Below are positions 25,827-35,586 of a DNA stretch of 64,000 nt, piece after piece. The notes below the pieces were generated by a model. It was not told the origin of the DNA. It worked only from the letters and a program-made list of their open reading frames with translations, and made no database searches. Position 1 is the stretch's first letter. Each line of letters starts with the position of its first letter. Origin of the DNA: CAZDWZ01 sp964509425 (GTDB lineage Bacteria; Bdellovibrionota_C; UBA2361; SZUA-149; CAZDWZ01); assembly GCA_964509425.1 (NCBI GenBank), contig CAZDWZ010000003.1, positions 434,001-498,000 on the forward strand. The letters run 5' to 3'. A program made the translations under genes and the position numbers.

Positions 25827-26909
25827 CGGGACGAGTTTGCGATTTGAGCTCGTCAGAGATTGAATGAGGCAGAATCCCGCAACCGCCCAAGGATACCAGG
25901 CGAAATCGCCTTGGTGAGTGGCGAACGCTGCACCCCAAATTATTGTAAAAATCTGCAGCGCGAGAATCGGCAGCACCCATCCGATCCCACCGTTTAAGAA
26001 CATCAGCATCGCTAAAGACACGATGAGCAGAGAGCTATCATGGAACCATCCATACGGTGCGATGCCGACTGAGATCGCAAGGACAAGCGGAAGGAAGTCT
26101 ATTCGCGTGCTTCCGGGCCGAAAGAGAGATATGCCGAGCGAGATGATGGTTGCCACACCCGCAATAAAAAACGGAAGCCAGGGGAGGGGAACGCCTGTCC
26201 GCGGAAGCAGCCAGGCCTGAATCAGGTCGCCGACTCCAGTCCCGCGCAGTGTTACGACATCTTCTCTCAAAAACGCAGCTCCGCCGAGCCACCACGCAAA
26301 TATGTCCGGCGAGCGAATGAAGAGAATCACCAAGAAAAAGAGGATCGCCGTAAGCATTCCCAAGACGCTTCGCATTCCACCTCGGCAAACGAGCCATACC
26401 AGGAACAGGAGGAAGAGGTGGGGCTTTACAAAGAGGAACGCTCCGAGGACTCCACCTCCGAAGTAGCATTTTCGCTCGACGAGGATTACGGAGGCGGTGA
26501 GAATAAGGGCAAGAATGAGGCCGAGGCCTCCCCAGCGAAGACATTCGTAGCCGGGTGGAAAAAGACTAAGGACAAACAGGGTGCGCAGTGGAAGGCTTTC
26601 GCTGCTCCAGATGAGCCGATTCAACAAGAAAGGAACAAGGAGCAAGCTGGAGAAGGACACGAGAAGATACAGAAGCAGCGATGCCGAGAAGGGGAGCAGC
26701 AAAAAAGGCGCAATCACCGGGAGAAAAATCGGCGGATAGATGAAGTGAAAGTAGGGGGGAAGCGCTTGATCGCTGCCGAACAGCTGATTTCCAGTCTGCT
26801 GTAGAATTTGGGGATCGTAGGGATTTAGTCCGAGAGCCCAAGATTTTGCGGACACGTAGAAAAGAGCAAAATCATGGGCACCCACGCCGGAAATTTCAGC
26901 TGCCGCCAT
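25821..26909 (-). CDS. GT87-type (DUF2029) membrane glycosyltransferase
   Basis: Polytopic membrane protein with about nine hydrophobic segments and the GT-C/DUF2029 features DFALFYVSAKSWALGLNPYDP near the start and YPPIFLPV. GT87 enzymes use polyprenyl-phosphate sugars on the outer face of the inner membrane. I start at the ATG at 26909, just after gspN, which leaves no first transmembrane segment before the catalytic Asp region. An ATG at 26948 overlapping gspN by 35 nt is the alternative, and neither has a clear Shine-Dalgarno. It may be co-transcribed as the last gene of the gsp operon. The 3' end meets the repeat array. Confidence 0.82.
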   Translation of the reverse strand: MAAAEISGVGAHDFALFYVSAKSWALGLNPYDPQILQQTGNQLFGSDQALPPYFHFIYPPIFLPVIAPFLLLPFSASLLLYLLVSFSSLLLVPFLLNRLIWSSESLPLRTLFVLSLFPPGYECLRWGGLGLILALILTASVILVERKCYFGGGVLGAFLFVKPHLFLLFLVWLVCRGGMRSVLGMLTAILFFLVILFIRSPDIFAWWLGGAAFLREDVVTLRGTGVGDLIQAWLLPRTGVPLPWLPFFIAGVATIISLGISLFRPGSTRIDFLPLVLAISVGIAPYGWFHDSSLLIVSLAMLMFLNGGIGWVLPILALQIFTIIWGAAFATHQGDFAWYPWAVAGFCLIQSLTSSNRKLVPG

Positions 26910-26913
26910 AAAT

Positions 26914-27810
26914 TTAGGGAAGGCTGACTTTGGTCGTCCCTCGTCCATTTTGATCGAATACCGCATCGACTTTCCAGTCGGCGCTTGGGTTTTCGATCGG
27001 AGCCTGAGCGGCGAGGGCCAAATAGCCGCCAAAGTTTTGTTTCCCGGTGTCGGTCAGATGAATTTTAGCGTTTAATTTTCCATCGCCAAGATTCCCGTTG
27101 TCTTTGACTCGAAATTGCCCCTTTCCGTTCGCGCTTCCGAGAGACGAGTCGAGATTAAGAGCAGATATCGTGAGCAGACCGCTTTCGAGCTTCGCGTTTG
27201 CGACGAGAGACAGATTTTTCACTTCGGGAATTCGCACGAGCTGGAAAAGCTTCACCCCGCCGATGAACGCGCCGTTTCGAAGCGCCAGGGAATATTCACC
27301 GCTCTCGGGAATTGCTCTCCCTGTCACGGTGTCCCGCTTGAACTTACCCGAAAATTTCCCTTCGAGTGTTCCGGTAAATCCGAAGCTGCCCAAAATCGGA
27401 TGCGCGGCGAGTGAGAGGTCGTTCAGTGAAGCGGAGTAACTCGTGCTGTTTCCGAATAACGAGTGGTCGACGTCGTATACCAACGTGCCCTGATAGAGCT
27501 TCACCGTTCCGGCGCCGGAAGCACCGAGTGTCAGGAGGCTGAACAGGTTCGCGTTGAAGGTTGCACTCTCAATATTCACCGGAACTGGGAAGCGGTCGAC
27601 CGGAAGCAGCATGTTCAGTTTATCGAGGGAAACCCGAAATGGAGGGCGAAGATTGAGATCCGCGAAATCGAGAGTGACGCCCTTCGGCGAAGCCAACGTT
27701 CTCAAATACGGAAGGGCGGACTCGCGGTACGAACCGTAGGGCAATCGGATAATAGTCACGATCAGAAGCAGCGAGAAGAACACTATCGCTTGATGAAGAG
27801 CTCTCTTCAT
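26914..27810 (-). CDS. gspN: Type II secretion system protein GspN
   Basis: GspN-like protein of 298 residues: a single N-terminal membrane anchor (about residues 8-24) and a beta-rich periplasmic domain with AsmA-like repeats (VTLDFADLNLRPPFRVSLDKL). The role of GspN in type II secretion is unclear and many systems lack it. I start at the ATG at 27810, 4 nt after the gspM stop. A longer in-frame extension to 27888 overlaps gspM and is unlikely. The position at the end of the C-N gene order supports the call. Confidence 0.85.
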   Translation of the reverse strand: MKRALHQAIVFFSLLLIVTIIRLPYGSYRESALPYLRTLASPKGVTLDFADLNLRPPFRVSLDKLNMLLPVDRFPVPVNIESATFNANLFSLLTLGASGAGTVKLYQGTLVYDVDHSLFGNSTSYSASLNDLSLAAHPILGSFGFTGTLEGKFSGKFKRDTVTGRAIPESGEYSLALRNGAFIGGVKLFQLVRIPEVKNLSLVANAKLESGLLTISALNLDSSLGSANGKGQFRVKDNGNLGDGKLNAKIHLTDTGKQNFGGYLALAAQAPIENPSADWKVDAVFDQNGRGTTKVSLP

Positions 27811-27814
27811 GGGG

Positions 27815-28414
27815 CTACGTGCTCGTTGCCGAAGAGTTCGCTTGAGATTTGGCGATACTGAAAATCTCCAGCGTGGCGCTGTAATCACCAGAGACGGCGG
27901 AGCGCACGATGTCGATTTTACTGAGGAACAATGGGCGTTCGCCTTGCTCGAGGCGATGAAGGAGCTTAACGAGCTGATCGATAGCCAGCGACTTGATGTT
28001 CAGCGTGAATTCTTGCTTTTCATACTCGAATCCGAAGGCCGTTGGAGTTCGGGATTTCTTCAGATCGTAGTTGTCGTTTCCCATCGCTTCGCGAACGATT
28101 CGATCGAGTTGAGCGGTGACTTGCTCGAACGACATTTCAGACTGAGCAAAAGTTTTCTGCAGGTTATCCTGCCGACTTTTCAATGTGACATAACGCTTGA
28201 GGATCTTGTCGATCTCGTCAAGCTGTGCACGCCGCACGGTGACTTTTCGATGATTTGTCTTGATGTAATCATCAAGCGAAACACCCATCTGATAGATCCC
28301 TGCGACGACGAGACAGATACCCGCAACGCAGACGATCACCTTTTCTCGTGACGCGAGCGCGAGATACCAGAGTGTAACGCGCTTCCAGTATTGCTGAAAT
28401 TGTCTCGACATCAT
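27815..28414 (-). CDS. gspM: Type II secretion system protein GspM
   Basis: Inner-membrane platform component that partners GspL. 199 residues: a short cytosolic start with the typical WYLALASREK lead-in, one transmembrane helix (about 27-45), a periplasmic coiled coil (about 55-110) and a ferredoxin-like domain (FTLNIKSLAIDQLVKLLHRLE). Sequence similarity in this family is low; order and topology carry the call. It lies 12 nt after gspL. Confidence 0.88.
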   Translation of the reverse strand: MMSRQFQQYWKRVTLWYLALASREKVIVCVAGICLVVAGIYQMGVSLDDYIKTNHRKVTVRRAQLDEIDKILKRYVTLKSRQDNLQKTFAQSEMSFEQVTAQLDRIVREAMGNDNYDLKKSRTPTAFGFEYEKQEFTLNIKSLAIDQLVKLLHRLEQGERPLFLSKIDIVRSAVSGDYSATLEIFSIAKSQANSSATST

Positions 28415-28426
28415 CTTCCGGCTACC

Positions 28427-29923
28427 CTACTCGCAGAAGGCAATTTCGGCTGAGAAGCCGACGCGGTTGTTTCCAGTTTTGCCTTTTGGATCCACCTTTA
28501 CATCGCAAAATCGATCTTTCCTGGCCTTGAGCGCGGAGCTCAAGGTCCCTATCGAGAGGTTGTCTGCGACCGAACCCCGGAGAGTCATTTTTGAGTATCC
28601 GATGCTAATAGCTTCGACCGAAACGTCGAGCGAAGGTCCCGCAGCCGACACAAGCTCCTTCAGCGATTCGAGAGGCGACAAGGAGGAGAGCGATCCCATT
28701 CCACGAAGCTCTTCCTCGAGCGTATCGAGTTTAGCCTGGAGGTATGAGGCTTCACCATTTAAGGGCGCGGAATCCCCCGGGAGCGCGGCGCGAATGGACT
28801 CTGTGATTCGATCGTTTACGTCGGATAAACCGGCGGAACTCGAATAGAGCCGTCCCCCGAACCACGTGATGCCAAGAAGAATCGCGATGGAGATATAAAA
28901 CGCCTCTTGCTTCAGCGCGTTCCACATCGCCGTCCATGCGCGGCGATAGGCAAAAACGCCCTGACGAAAATCCACAAACTTACGCTGCTCTCCTCGCTTC
29001 TTCGGGAGAAACTCAGGTGCTACTGCTCCGAGGGCAGAGGCCACGGTTGCGAGGGTCGTCTGCACTCCTTCCGCGACATCTGCGATGCCATCCAGCTCCA
29101 AGGGAACGACCGGCCGAAACAGAACTCGCCGGAGATAGGAAAGCTCGCTTTGTGTGCCGATGACATATACCGCATTCGTTTCGGCTTTCAGCTCCCGTTC
29201 CAGATTGAGCAACGAGCAGGCAAGCGACCGAATCGAGTTGTCGAAATCACCGTTTGTACGAAGAAGTTCTCGGAGAAAGAGGATTGTTCCTTCACGAATC
29301 ACGGCAAACGCAATATGCTCTTCCGAGATCAAGGCGTAGGCATTCACTCCAGGCAAGTCGGGGTGGCACAAGAGCGCGAGATTCCCCAGAGCCGACGCTC
29401 TCGTCGTCAGCACCTTCGGATCAATCCCGAGTGCTTGCAGTGATGCGAGTGTGGAGGCGATCTCCGACTTCGGCGAGATGGACGAAAGAACATGATATTC
29501 GCCGTCACTGGATTTGCCGACGACAACGGAGTCCAGCACAAAATCGTCGATCTCAAACGGCAGCGAATCCTGGACTTGAAGAGGAGCGACCTGCTCAATC
29601 TTCTTCTGGTCACGAAATGGAAAGGTGAGGTGAGAGTACAACACCTGTGTAGAGTCGGAGACGGCCAGTGTCGCGTCGACCTCGAATTCTTGAAGCATCT
29701 CAAGGTGCACCGGAGGCTCGGAAAACACTTCCGCGATCTCGACCGGGGCTTCTTCTGACTGCTCTTCGGCGGAGACTTCCTCCGCCGAAGGCTCGGTATC
29801 TTCCGCGTCGGGAAACGTCACTTCGTCGCAACGAAGCACCAAGAGCCGCTCCCCAGGTTCGCCTTGGATGGCGAGTACTCTGGCGCGGGCTTTCTGGATA
29901 TCGACGGCGAGGACGGTGGTCAT
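28427..29923 (-). CDS. gspL: Type II secretion system protein GspL (PilM-like)
   Basis: 498-residue platform protein linking the ATPase GspE to the membrane. The N-terminal cytoplasmic actin-like/PilM fold (VLAVDIQKARARVLAI at the start) is interrupted by an acidic insert (about 38-65, EPSAEEVSAEEQSEEAP). One transmembrane helix lies at about 340-358 (FYISIAILLGITWFGG), followed by a periplasmic ferredoxin-like domain. The gap upstream to gspJ is 114 nt and contains no gspK. Confidence 0.9.
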   Translation of the reverse strand: MTTVLAVDIQKARARVLAIQGEPGERLLVLRCDEVTFPDAEDTEPSAEEVSAEEQSEEAPVEIAEVFSEPPVHLEMLQEFEVDATLAVSDSTQVLYSHLTFPFRDQKKIEQVAPLQVQDSLPFEIDDFVLDSVVVGKSSDGEYHVLSSISPKSEIASTLASLQALGIDPKVLTTRASALGNLALLCHPDLPGVNAYALISEEHIAFAVIREGTILFLRELLRTNGDFDNSIRSLACSLLNLERELKAETNAVYVIGTQSELSYLRRVLFRPVVPLELDGIADVAEGVQTTLATVASALGAVAPEFLPKKRGEQRKFVDFRQGVFAYRRAWTAMWNALKQEAFYISIAILLGITWFGGRLYSSSAGLSDVNDRITESIRAALPGDSAPLNGEASYLQAKLDTLEEELRGMGSLSSLSPLESLKELVSAAGPSLDVSVEAISIGYSKMTLRGSVADNLSIGTLSSALKARKDRFCDVKVDPKGKTGNNRVGFSAEIAFCE

Positions 29924-30037
29924 TGTCTTTTACTTATCAGCACAATCGGTATTTGTCTCCTGAGGAGTGAACCTCCGAACGGCTTTGGCTTGGGTCTGGA
30001 AAACCGTTTGCTTGGAGCCGGTTTGGAGCGAAGGCGT

Positions 30038-30823
30038 TTATCCTCCGCCAGTTCCGCCGCCTCCGGTGGAACTGCCGCGGCGTCTTGCGCGAGGCGCAAG
30101 CGCAAGGGCGGTCCGGTAGTATTCAACTTTGCCGTCGGTCTCAACCAGGCCCAGGGTGATCTCCATCGCCTCTGGAAGAGCCGGGTTGATGTCTTTCCAT
30201 TCGTTTCTCCACTTCCCATCGAGCAGGTAGCGAAAATCCATGGACACCACATTCGATGCGAGAGGCAGGACAATGCGGCGTTTTAGCCTCGTCGACTCCA
30301 ATTGAACGGATGCGGGGACTTCTTCCCGGACAAAAACCATCGTGCGGGAGTCTCCCTTATTCTCGTTCGCGGATACCCCAGCAATCATGGCCTCCTCATC
30401 CGAAGCGTTTTGAAGAGAGTAGCTGACTTCGACTGTGCCGTAATTGGCAGGTCCGTCAACAAAAGGTTGAGCCGCGTTTGTGCTCACGAATCGAATTGAA
30501 TCCCGGGCGTATTCTCCGGCTTCCTTGTTCGTTCCTTCAAGGTAAAGTGCCGCGCCGCTCGCGACTTGCTGATTGTTTTGCTTTCGCAGGGAGAGGGGCG
30601 TGAGACTTCGGCTGGTGCTCGAAAGTTCCTTCGTCATTCGCACGAAAAGATAATGGGCGGTCGTCTCCGCGTCGCGAATTTTCTCCGTGGCATCCCGTGC
30701 TTTGAGCAGACTGCTTAACACGCCGTACAGGATGGTGGAGAGCACTGCGGCAAGGGCGGCGACCACGACGAGCTCAATAAGCGTAAGCCCGGATTCATCT
30801 GTGATGAGACGCCGATTGATCAT
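30038..30823 (-). CDS. gspJ: Type II secretion minor pseudopilin GspJ
   Basis: 261 residues starting MINRRLITDESG, with prepilin cleavage before LTLIEL (Glu5 present) and the hydrophobic pseudopilin helix. A large beta-rich domain follows, as in GspJ, and the end is a Gly-rich tail (SSTGGGGTGGG). The ATG at 30823 overlaps the gspI stop as ATGA, which fixes the start. The longer open frame up to 30955 is only a read-through into gspI. In known systems GspJ caps the pseudopilus with GspI and GspK. Confidence 0.92.
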   Translation of the reverse strand: MINRRLITDESGLTLIELVVVAALAAVLSTILYGVLSSLLKARDATEKIRDAETTAHYLFVRMTKELSSTSRSLTPLSLRKQNNQQVASGAALYLEGTNKEAGEYARDSIRFVSTNAAQPFVDGPANYGTVEVSYSLQNASDEEAMIAGVSANENKGDSRTMVFVREEVPASVQLESTRLKRRIVLPLASNVVSMDFRYLLDGKWRNEWKDINPALPEAMEITLGLVETDGKVEYYRTALALAPRARRRGSSTGGGGTGGG

Positions 30824-31332
30824 TGGCTCCCCAATCCGGTCCCAGTCCCCGTCCCAGTCCCCGATCCGGAACCTCCCAGCTGAGGGCGCTCGCCGAACGG
30901 ATCGCTTACCATGTAATAAAGGAACGAGGTCTCCTCTCCGCTTCCCAGCCCCCAACTGATCGTCAGGTTTATTCTTCTGAGAACGTCCTGAAAGGGGCCA
31001 ACATCGATGCTCTGCACCTCCATGGTGTAAGTCCAGCTCTTCAACGCCTGTTTTTGGTTGTCCGGCATCTCGCCATCGAAATACCCGCGCTTTTCAAGCA
31101 GATCCTCGAGTTTACCTTTGTCCGTTCCCGGCTCCGGCGGATACTGATCGACGTCGAGGAATGTGAGAACGTATTGAGCGAGAAGGGACGCGCGGAAAAG
31201 ATTTCGCTCTTGCATCATCGTGTCGATGAGCCGGCTCTGGAGCGTGATGATAACGGACAATGCGGATCCGAGCAGCGCTATAGCGACTGCTATCTCGATC
31301 AGGGTGAAGCCCTTTTCTCCGCGTTTTCTCAT
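30820..31332 (-). CDS. gspI: Type II secretion minor pseudopilin GspI
   Basis: About 170 residues: leader MRKRGEKG, cleavage before FTLIEI with Glu5, then the pseudopilin helix and a short C-terminal domain. The C terminus ends in a Gly/Ser/Thr repeat (GSGTGTGTGTG) encoded by short tandem repeats near 30830-30870, which may vary in length between strains. The ATG at 31332 overlaps the gspH stop as ATGA; an ATG three codons upstream is also possible. Confidence 0.92.
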   Translation of the reverse strand: MRKRGEKGFTLIEIAVAIALLGSALSVIITLQSRLIDTMMQERNLFRASLLAQYVLTFLDVDQYPPEPGTDKGKLEDLLEKRGYFDGEMPDNQKQALKSWTYTMEVQSIDVGPFQDVLRRINLTISWGLGSGEETSFLYYMVSDPFGERPQLGGSGSGTGTGTGTGLGSQ

Positions 31333-32039
31333 TTCATCCAATCGAATCGTTCGTCACCCTCACTGAGCCGCACTCGGCCTGTCGCCGGATTAATTACCGC
31401 CGTGAAAACTTGCTCTCCCGCGAGCAGATGCACTGCGGCAAACTCCGTAGCGCCAGAGCCGAGAAGCCGGATAATCGCGACGCCTTGTTCAACCTCTCTT
31501 CCCGAAACGAACGCATCGCGTATTTTCACTTCTCGGAGCGGCTGTTCATCTTCGAGGCTTGGGAATTCAAGCGGACTGGCGAGCTCAATCTCCGCATTTG
31601 GATCCCGGAAGACCATCTGAAAAAACTGATCGTCGAGAGCTCCGCTCTGCCGCGTTATCTCTTCGCTCAGTTGCTCGCGAACACTCCCTCGCCGCTTTTC
31701 TGCCTCTTTCGCCGATCTGCGCGAGCGTTCTTTATCCGAACGAAGTCGATTCACATAATCAACTTTGCGCGTGCGGCCCTCTCGAATTGGTATCTCTCGC
31801 TTCACGTAATAGACATTGCGATCGATATCTAAAACCAGGCGATAGGAGTCTCCTTTTCCCGATGCAGCCTGTTGCACGGCCTCCCAGGTATTGACGAAGC
31901 GCCGAAGCTCCGTATTCTGCCGGAGCCCGTCGCTGAGACCGAAGCGGCTCGCAGCGAGCACGGTCATGAGCAACACGAGGACAATAACCACCCCGACTTC
32001 GATGAGGGTGAATCCCGACTCTCCGGAATGTTTAGGCAT
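31329..32039 (-). CDS. gspH: Type II secretion minor pseudopilin GspH
   Basis: 236 residues: leader MPKHSGESG, cleavage before FTLIEV with Glu5, then the pseudopilin helix. The C-terminal domain is longer than usual and contains a strongly charged insert (about residues 100-135, SDKERSRRSAKEAEKRRG). I start at the ATG at 32039 because the in-frame ATG at 32081 overlaps gspG and lengthens the leader. The inner position between gspG and gspI and the coupled stop/start with gspI support the assignment. Confidence 0.88.
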   Translation of the reverse strand: MPKHSGESGFTLIEVGVVIVLVLLMTVLAASRFGLSDGLRQNTELRRFVNTWEAVQQAASGKGDSYRLVLDIDRNVYYVKREIPIREGRTRKVDYVNRLRSDKERSRRSAKEAEKRRGSVREQLSEEITRQSGALDDQFFQMVFRDPNAEIELASPLEFPSLEDEQPLREVKIRDAFVSGREVEQGVAIIRLLGSGATEFAAVHLLAGEQVFTAVINPATGRVRLSEGDERFDWMK

Positions 32040-32077
32040 AGAAAAAGCTACGCCGTGTTTTTTCACGGCGTGGAACT

Positions 32078-32551
32078 TCACGGCTTAACTTCAATATCTT
32101 TCTTGGCCCCGTCGCCTCCTTCGACGCCATCGGAACCAAGGCTCCGGAGGGTGAACGATTTTCCACCGCCCTCCGCGATATAGACGAGGGGATTTTTCCA
32201 GACATCAGTGAGGTCGTCCTTTTGCGCGAGGGGTACGAACACTCCTCCGCCGGCGTCCTTCCCAGGACCGCTGATGAGTTCTTCCAGCCTTCCAGGGAAG
32301 AAATTGAACTGAAGCTTGTATTGCATGAGGTAGCCTTTGATGTTGTTCAGCTTCACTTCGTTCAGCTTGGCTTGCGCCGCCTCGCTCTGCCCAAAAACGT
32401 TTCGCCCGACGACGACGTAGAGGAGGGCAATGATAGTGATAACTGCGATGACCTCGATGAGGGTCATGCCTCGCTCGTCCGCTCGGAATAGATTTGATTG
32501 ATCCTCTGATTGTGCCATCTCTGCCTCGATATTCTTGAAAACGCTTTCCAT
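32078..32551 (-). CDS. gspG: Type II secretion major pseudopilin GspG
   Basis: 157-residue major pseudopilin building the pseudopilus shaft. Prepilin cleavage follows ERG, before MTLIEV with Glu5, then the hydrophobic helix, the IKGYLMQYKLQFNFFPGRLEEL region and the conserved DVWKNPLVY block and Asp-rich C terminus typical of GspG. The leader is unusually long (28 residues) if the ATG at 32551 (AGGTG 6 nt upstream) is used. A start at 32518 would shorten it. Confidence 0.95.
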   Translation of the reverse strand: MESVFKNIEAEMAQSEDQSNLFRADERGMTLIEVIAVITIIALLYVVVGRNVFGQSEAAQAKLNEVKLNNIKGYLMQYKLQFNFFPGRLEELISGPGKDAGGGVFVPLAQKDDLTDVWKNPLVYIAEGGGKSFTLRSLGSDGVEGGDGAKKDIEVKP

Positions 32552-32599
32552 AGAAACACCTTTTACCGCGTTTTGTCCTGACCGCTAGAACGGCGACGC

Positions 32600-33829
32600 T
32601 TACATCGCCGACAAATTGCTCATTTCCAGCATCGGTAACATTACCGCTGCCAAAATACCACCAACCACGGTGGCGAGAAACAGAATGAGAAGAGGTTCCA
32701 AAATGGACGTCAGACTGCTGACAATTGCAGAAATTTCAGAGTCATAGTTGTTCGCAGCACGGAGCAGCATCTGCTCCAACTGACCCGTTCTCTCGCCAAC
32801 GGCCACCATCCGGACCAGCAGCTTCGGAAAGGCTCCGGAGCGATCAAGCTCAAGGGCAAGCGAGCTCCCTTCCCGAACTCCGTCAGCGGCCTTCTCCACG
32901 ATCTCCTCAAGAACGACGTTCCCGATGATCGTCTTTGTAATCGTCAACGCTCCCAAAAGCTCGACCCCGCTTCCGAGCAGTGTTCCCAGGTTTCGGGCGA
33001 ATCGACTGCATGAGACCTTCAAGATGAAGTTCCCAATCATCGGCACTTTCAGCATGAGCGCATGGTATCGATATCTTCCGGCCGGAGTTTTCGTGTATTT
33101 TTTGAAACCTGTAACAACCAGTGCTCCGAGGATTACTAGGACAATCCAGTAACTCTGCAAGAAGTTGCTGACCTCGATCACAAATCGCGTCGGGAAAGGA
33201 AGCACTCGTCCGCGATCAGCGAAGATTCTGGTAATCTGAGGGACGATATATGTTAGTAGCAAGACGATGACGCCGAAGCAGAGCGTCAACATCAAAATCG
33301 GATAGGTGAGGGCCGAGCGCACTTTGCGGCGGAGAGCAGTTTGCGATTCCAACAAATCCGCAAGCCTCTCGAGCACTCGATCGAGCGAGCCGCTGGCCTC
33401 ACCTGCGGCGACCATGTTTGCATAGAGTCGAGGGAAAACTTTCGGATGCTCTCGAAGGCCCGCAGCGAGAGTAGAACCTTCGTTCACCTTATCGGCGACT
33501 TCCGCTATGACGACTTTAAGACTGCTGTGATCTATTTGTTCCGCAAGTGCGCGGAGAGCTTCAACAAGAGGCATGCCGGCCGCGGCCAAAGTTGCGAGCT
33601 GCCGAGTTGCGATGGCAAGGGTGCCGCCGTCGACTTTTCTTTCCTTCGGAGTTTCTCCCCCCGAAAAAAGCGACTTTCTCGCGGCTTTTGCCTGCGCTTC
33701 TTCGAGCACGGTGGGGAATATACCTTGACCCTTCAGCCGCTGCCTCGCCGACCGTACGGAGTCCGCATCGACCACGCCCTTAATCGAGCGGCCCTTTGAA
33801 TCCAAGGCTTTATATTCAAAAACAGGCAT
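32600..33829 (-). CDS. gspF: Type II secretion inner-membrane platform protein GspF
   Basis: 409 residues with the standard GspF/PilC layout: an N-terminal FEYKALDSKGRSIKGVVDADS segment, two cytoplasmic four-helix domains (about 75-190 and 275-390), each with the family motif (EALRALAEQI... and LLGALTITKTII...), and three transmembrane helices (about 170-195, 225-245 and 380-400). It anchors the pseudopilus assembly machinery to GspE. 32 nt separate it from gspE. Confidence 0.97.
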   Translation of the reverse strand: MPVFEYKALDSKGRSIKGVVDADSVRSARQRLKGQGIFPTVLEEAQAKAARKSLFSGGETPKERKVDGGTLAIATRQLATLAAAGMPLVEALRALAEQIDHSSLKVVIAEVADKVNEGSTLAAGLREHPKVFPRLYANMVAAGEASGSLDRVLERLADLLESQTALRRKVRSALTYPILMLTLCFGVIVLLLTYIVPQITRIFADRGRVLPFPTRFVIEVSNFLQSYWIVLVILGALVVTGFKKYTKTPAGRYRYHALMLKVPMIGNFILKVSCSRFARNLGTLLGSGVELLGALTITKTIIGNVVLEEIVEKAADGVREGSSLALELDRSGAFPKLLVRMVAVGERTGQLEQMLLRAANNYDSEISAIVSSLTSILEPLLILFLATVVGGILAAVMLPMLEMSNLSAM

Positions 33830-33861
33830 AATTCAGCGTGGTCTCGACTGCTCGAAGTCGG

Positions 33862-35571
33862 CTACTCAAGCACGTCATCCTGAGTAACTCGCAGCACCTC
33901 TTCTACGGACGTAATTCCCCGAAGTACCTTCATCGCCCCGTCGTGACGAAGCGTAAAAAGATTCGCCGCTGCGGCCCGGATCTGGTTTGCGTCGGCACGC
34001 TGCATGATTTTCGCCCGAACATCGTCATCGATGAACAGGAATTCGTGAATACCGCATCGGCCCCTATATCCGAGTCCCTGACAGTGTTTGCAGCCCGTGT
34101 CTTTAGCTCGATAAACTGTGGGCTCGCCGATGTCGGCGCCGAGTCCGAGCTCTCTCCGTTCTTCGAGGCTCAGGATATACGGCTCCCGGCAGTGCGGACA
34201 AAGAGTTCGAATCAGCCGCTGTGCCATCGCTGCGAGAAGACTGGACGCAATCAGGAATGGCTCGACACCCATATCGAGAAGTCGTGTGATTGCGCCCGGT
34301 GCATCGTTTGTGTGCAACGTCGAGAAAACCAAGTGTCCAGTGAGCGATGCTTGAACCGCGATTTCAGCGGTTTCCAAGTCTCGAATTTCCCCGACCATTA
34401 TGACGTCGGGATCCTGACGGAGAATAGAGCGGAGACCATTCGCGAAGGTGAACTCAATCTTATGGTTCACCTGCATCTGGCCGACACCCTGAAGTTCATA
34501 TTCGATCGGATCCTCAATGGTGAGGATATTTTTGTCCTCGGAGTTTATGTGCGAAAGGCATCCATAGAGAGTCGTCGTTTTTCCGGACCCCGTCGGACCA
34601 GTAACCAGGAAGATTCCGTGACTCTTCTTCACGATCTTTCGCACGCTCTCGAGGATAGTCGGCATGAATCCCAGGCTCTCGAGCTCGAGACGAACTTTTG
34701 ATTTGTCGAGAAGTCGCATTACGATCCGCTCTCCGAAGCGGGTCGGGACTGTCGAAACACGGATGTCGACATCTTGTCCTGCAATCTTGATCCCGATACG
34801 GCCATCCTGCGGAAGCCGCTTCTCGGCGATATCCAGATCGGCCATGACTTTCACGCGCGAGAGAATCGCCGGCTGAAAGTATTTGTCTTCACGATCAACG
34901 TCTTTAAGAACGCCGTCAATTCTGAAACGGACTTTTAATTCTTCTTCCCCCGGCTCGATATGAATGTCAGACGCCCGTTCCGTGGCGGCACGGAAGATGA
35001 GGGTGTTCACGTATCGGATGATCGGTGCGTCGTCATCTTCTGCGTCGGTCACGTCGATCTTCAAGACCGTGGATATTTCGTCAGATTTCTCTTTCTCCGC
35101 TCCGTCCAGCGCACTTGCTCGATCCGTCATCAAGCTTGTTCTGACGCTGTTGATCGCCCGGAGAACCTCTTCCTCGGGACTGACAATGAGTCGGACCGGC
35201 TTTCCGTAGCAGCATCGGAGCACGTCGAGGGGCTCAGTCTGAAGCGGGTCGCATGTTGCAACGGTGACAAACTGAGCGTCCGCCGCGATGGGGACGACTT
35301 TCCACTGTTTGCCCCACGAACCGATGATGCGTGAGAAATCCCCCAAGACGAGATCTCTCGGCGGATCGATCTGCCCAAGATTCGGCTGGAATTCAAGTCC
35401 AATCGACTGGGCAAGCTGCTTGAGCTGCTCAGCGTCAATTGCCGGGGTAACCTGTCCGCGATTTGCTGCTGCGCGATCGGGCTTCGACTCAGACGCCGAC
35501 TTTCCGTCGGCATTCCCATCTTTCCCTGCACGCGCTCCAGGCGCGTTCGTATGTAGTCCCGGTGTCTCCAT
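33862..35571 (-). CDS. gspE: Type II secretion assembly ATPase GspE
   Basis: Hexameric ATPase that powers pseudopilus assembly. 569 residues: a variable charged N terminus (about 1-45), the N1E/GspL-binding region, Walker A GPTGSGKTTT (about 327), the Asp box, Walker B-like IMVGEIRD, the His box and the tetracysteine zinc domain (CPHC and CKHC) near residues 465-500. All catalytic motifs are intact. It starts 15 nt after gspD. Confidence 0.97.
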   Translation of the reverse strand: METPGLHTNAPGARAGKDGNADGKSASESKPDRAAANRGQVTPAIDAEQLKQLAQSIGLEFQPNLGQIDPPRDLVLGDFSRIIGSWGKQWKVVPIAADAQFVTVATCDPLQTEPLDVLRCCYGKPVRLIVSPEEEVLRAINSVRTSLMTDRASALDGAEKEKSDEISTVLKIDVTDAEDDDAPIIRYVNTLIFRAATERASDIHIEPGEEELKVRFRIDGVLKDVDREDKYFQPAILSRVKVMADLDIAEKRLPQDGRIGIKIAGQDVDIRVSTVPTRFGERIVMRLLDKSKVRLELESLGFMPTILESVRKIVKKSHGIFLVTGPTGSGKTTTLYGCLSHINSEDKNILTIEDPIEYELQGVGQMQVNHKIEFTFANGLRSILRQDPDVIMVGEIRDLETAEIAVQASLTGHLVFSTLHTNDAPGAITRLLDMGVEPFLIASSLLAAMAQRLIRTLCPHCREPYILSLEERRELGLGADIGEPTVYRAKDTGCKHCQGLGYRGRCGIHEFLFIDDDVRAKIMQRADANQIRAAAANLFTLRHDGAMKVLRGITSVEEVLRVTQDDVLE

Positions 35572-35586
35572 CCCTACAACACTTCC

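Noticed and set aside
25242..25847. Open frames running through the repeat array (both strands) with an N-block inside
   Set aside because: They consist wholly of the 150-bp repeat and the placeholder gap, have no Shine-Dalgarno and encode hairpin arms; non-coding.
30824..30955. Longer gspJ start inside gspI
   Set aside because: The prepilin leader and ATGA coupling define the start at 30823.
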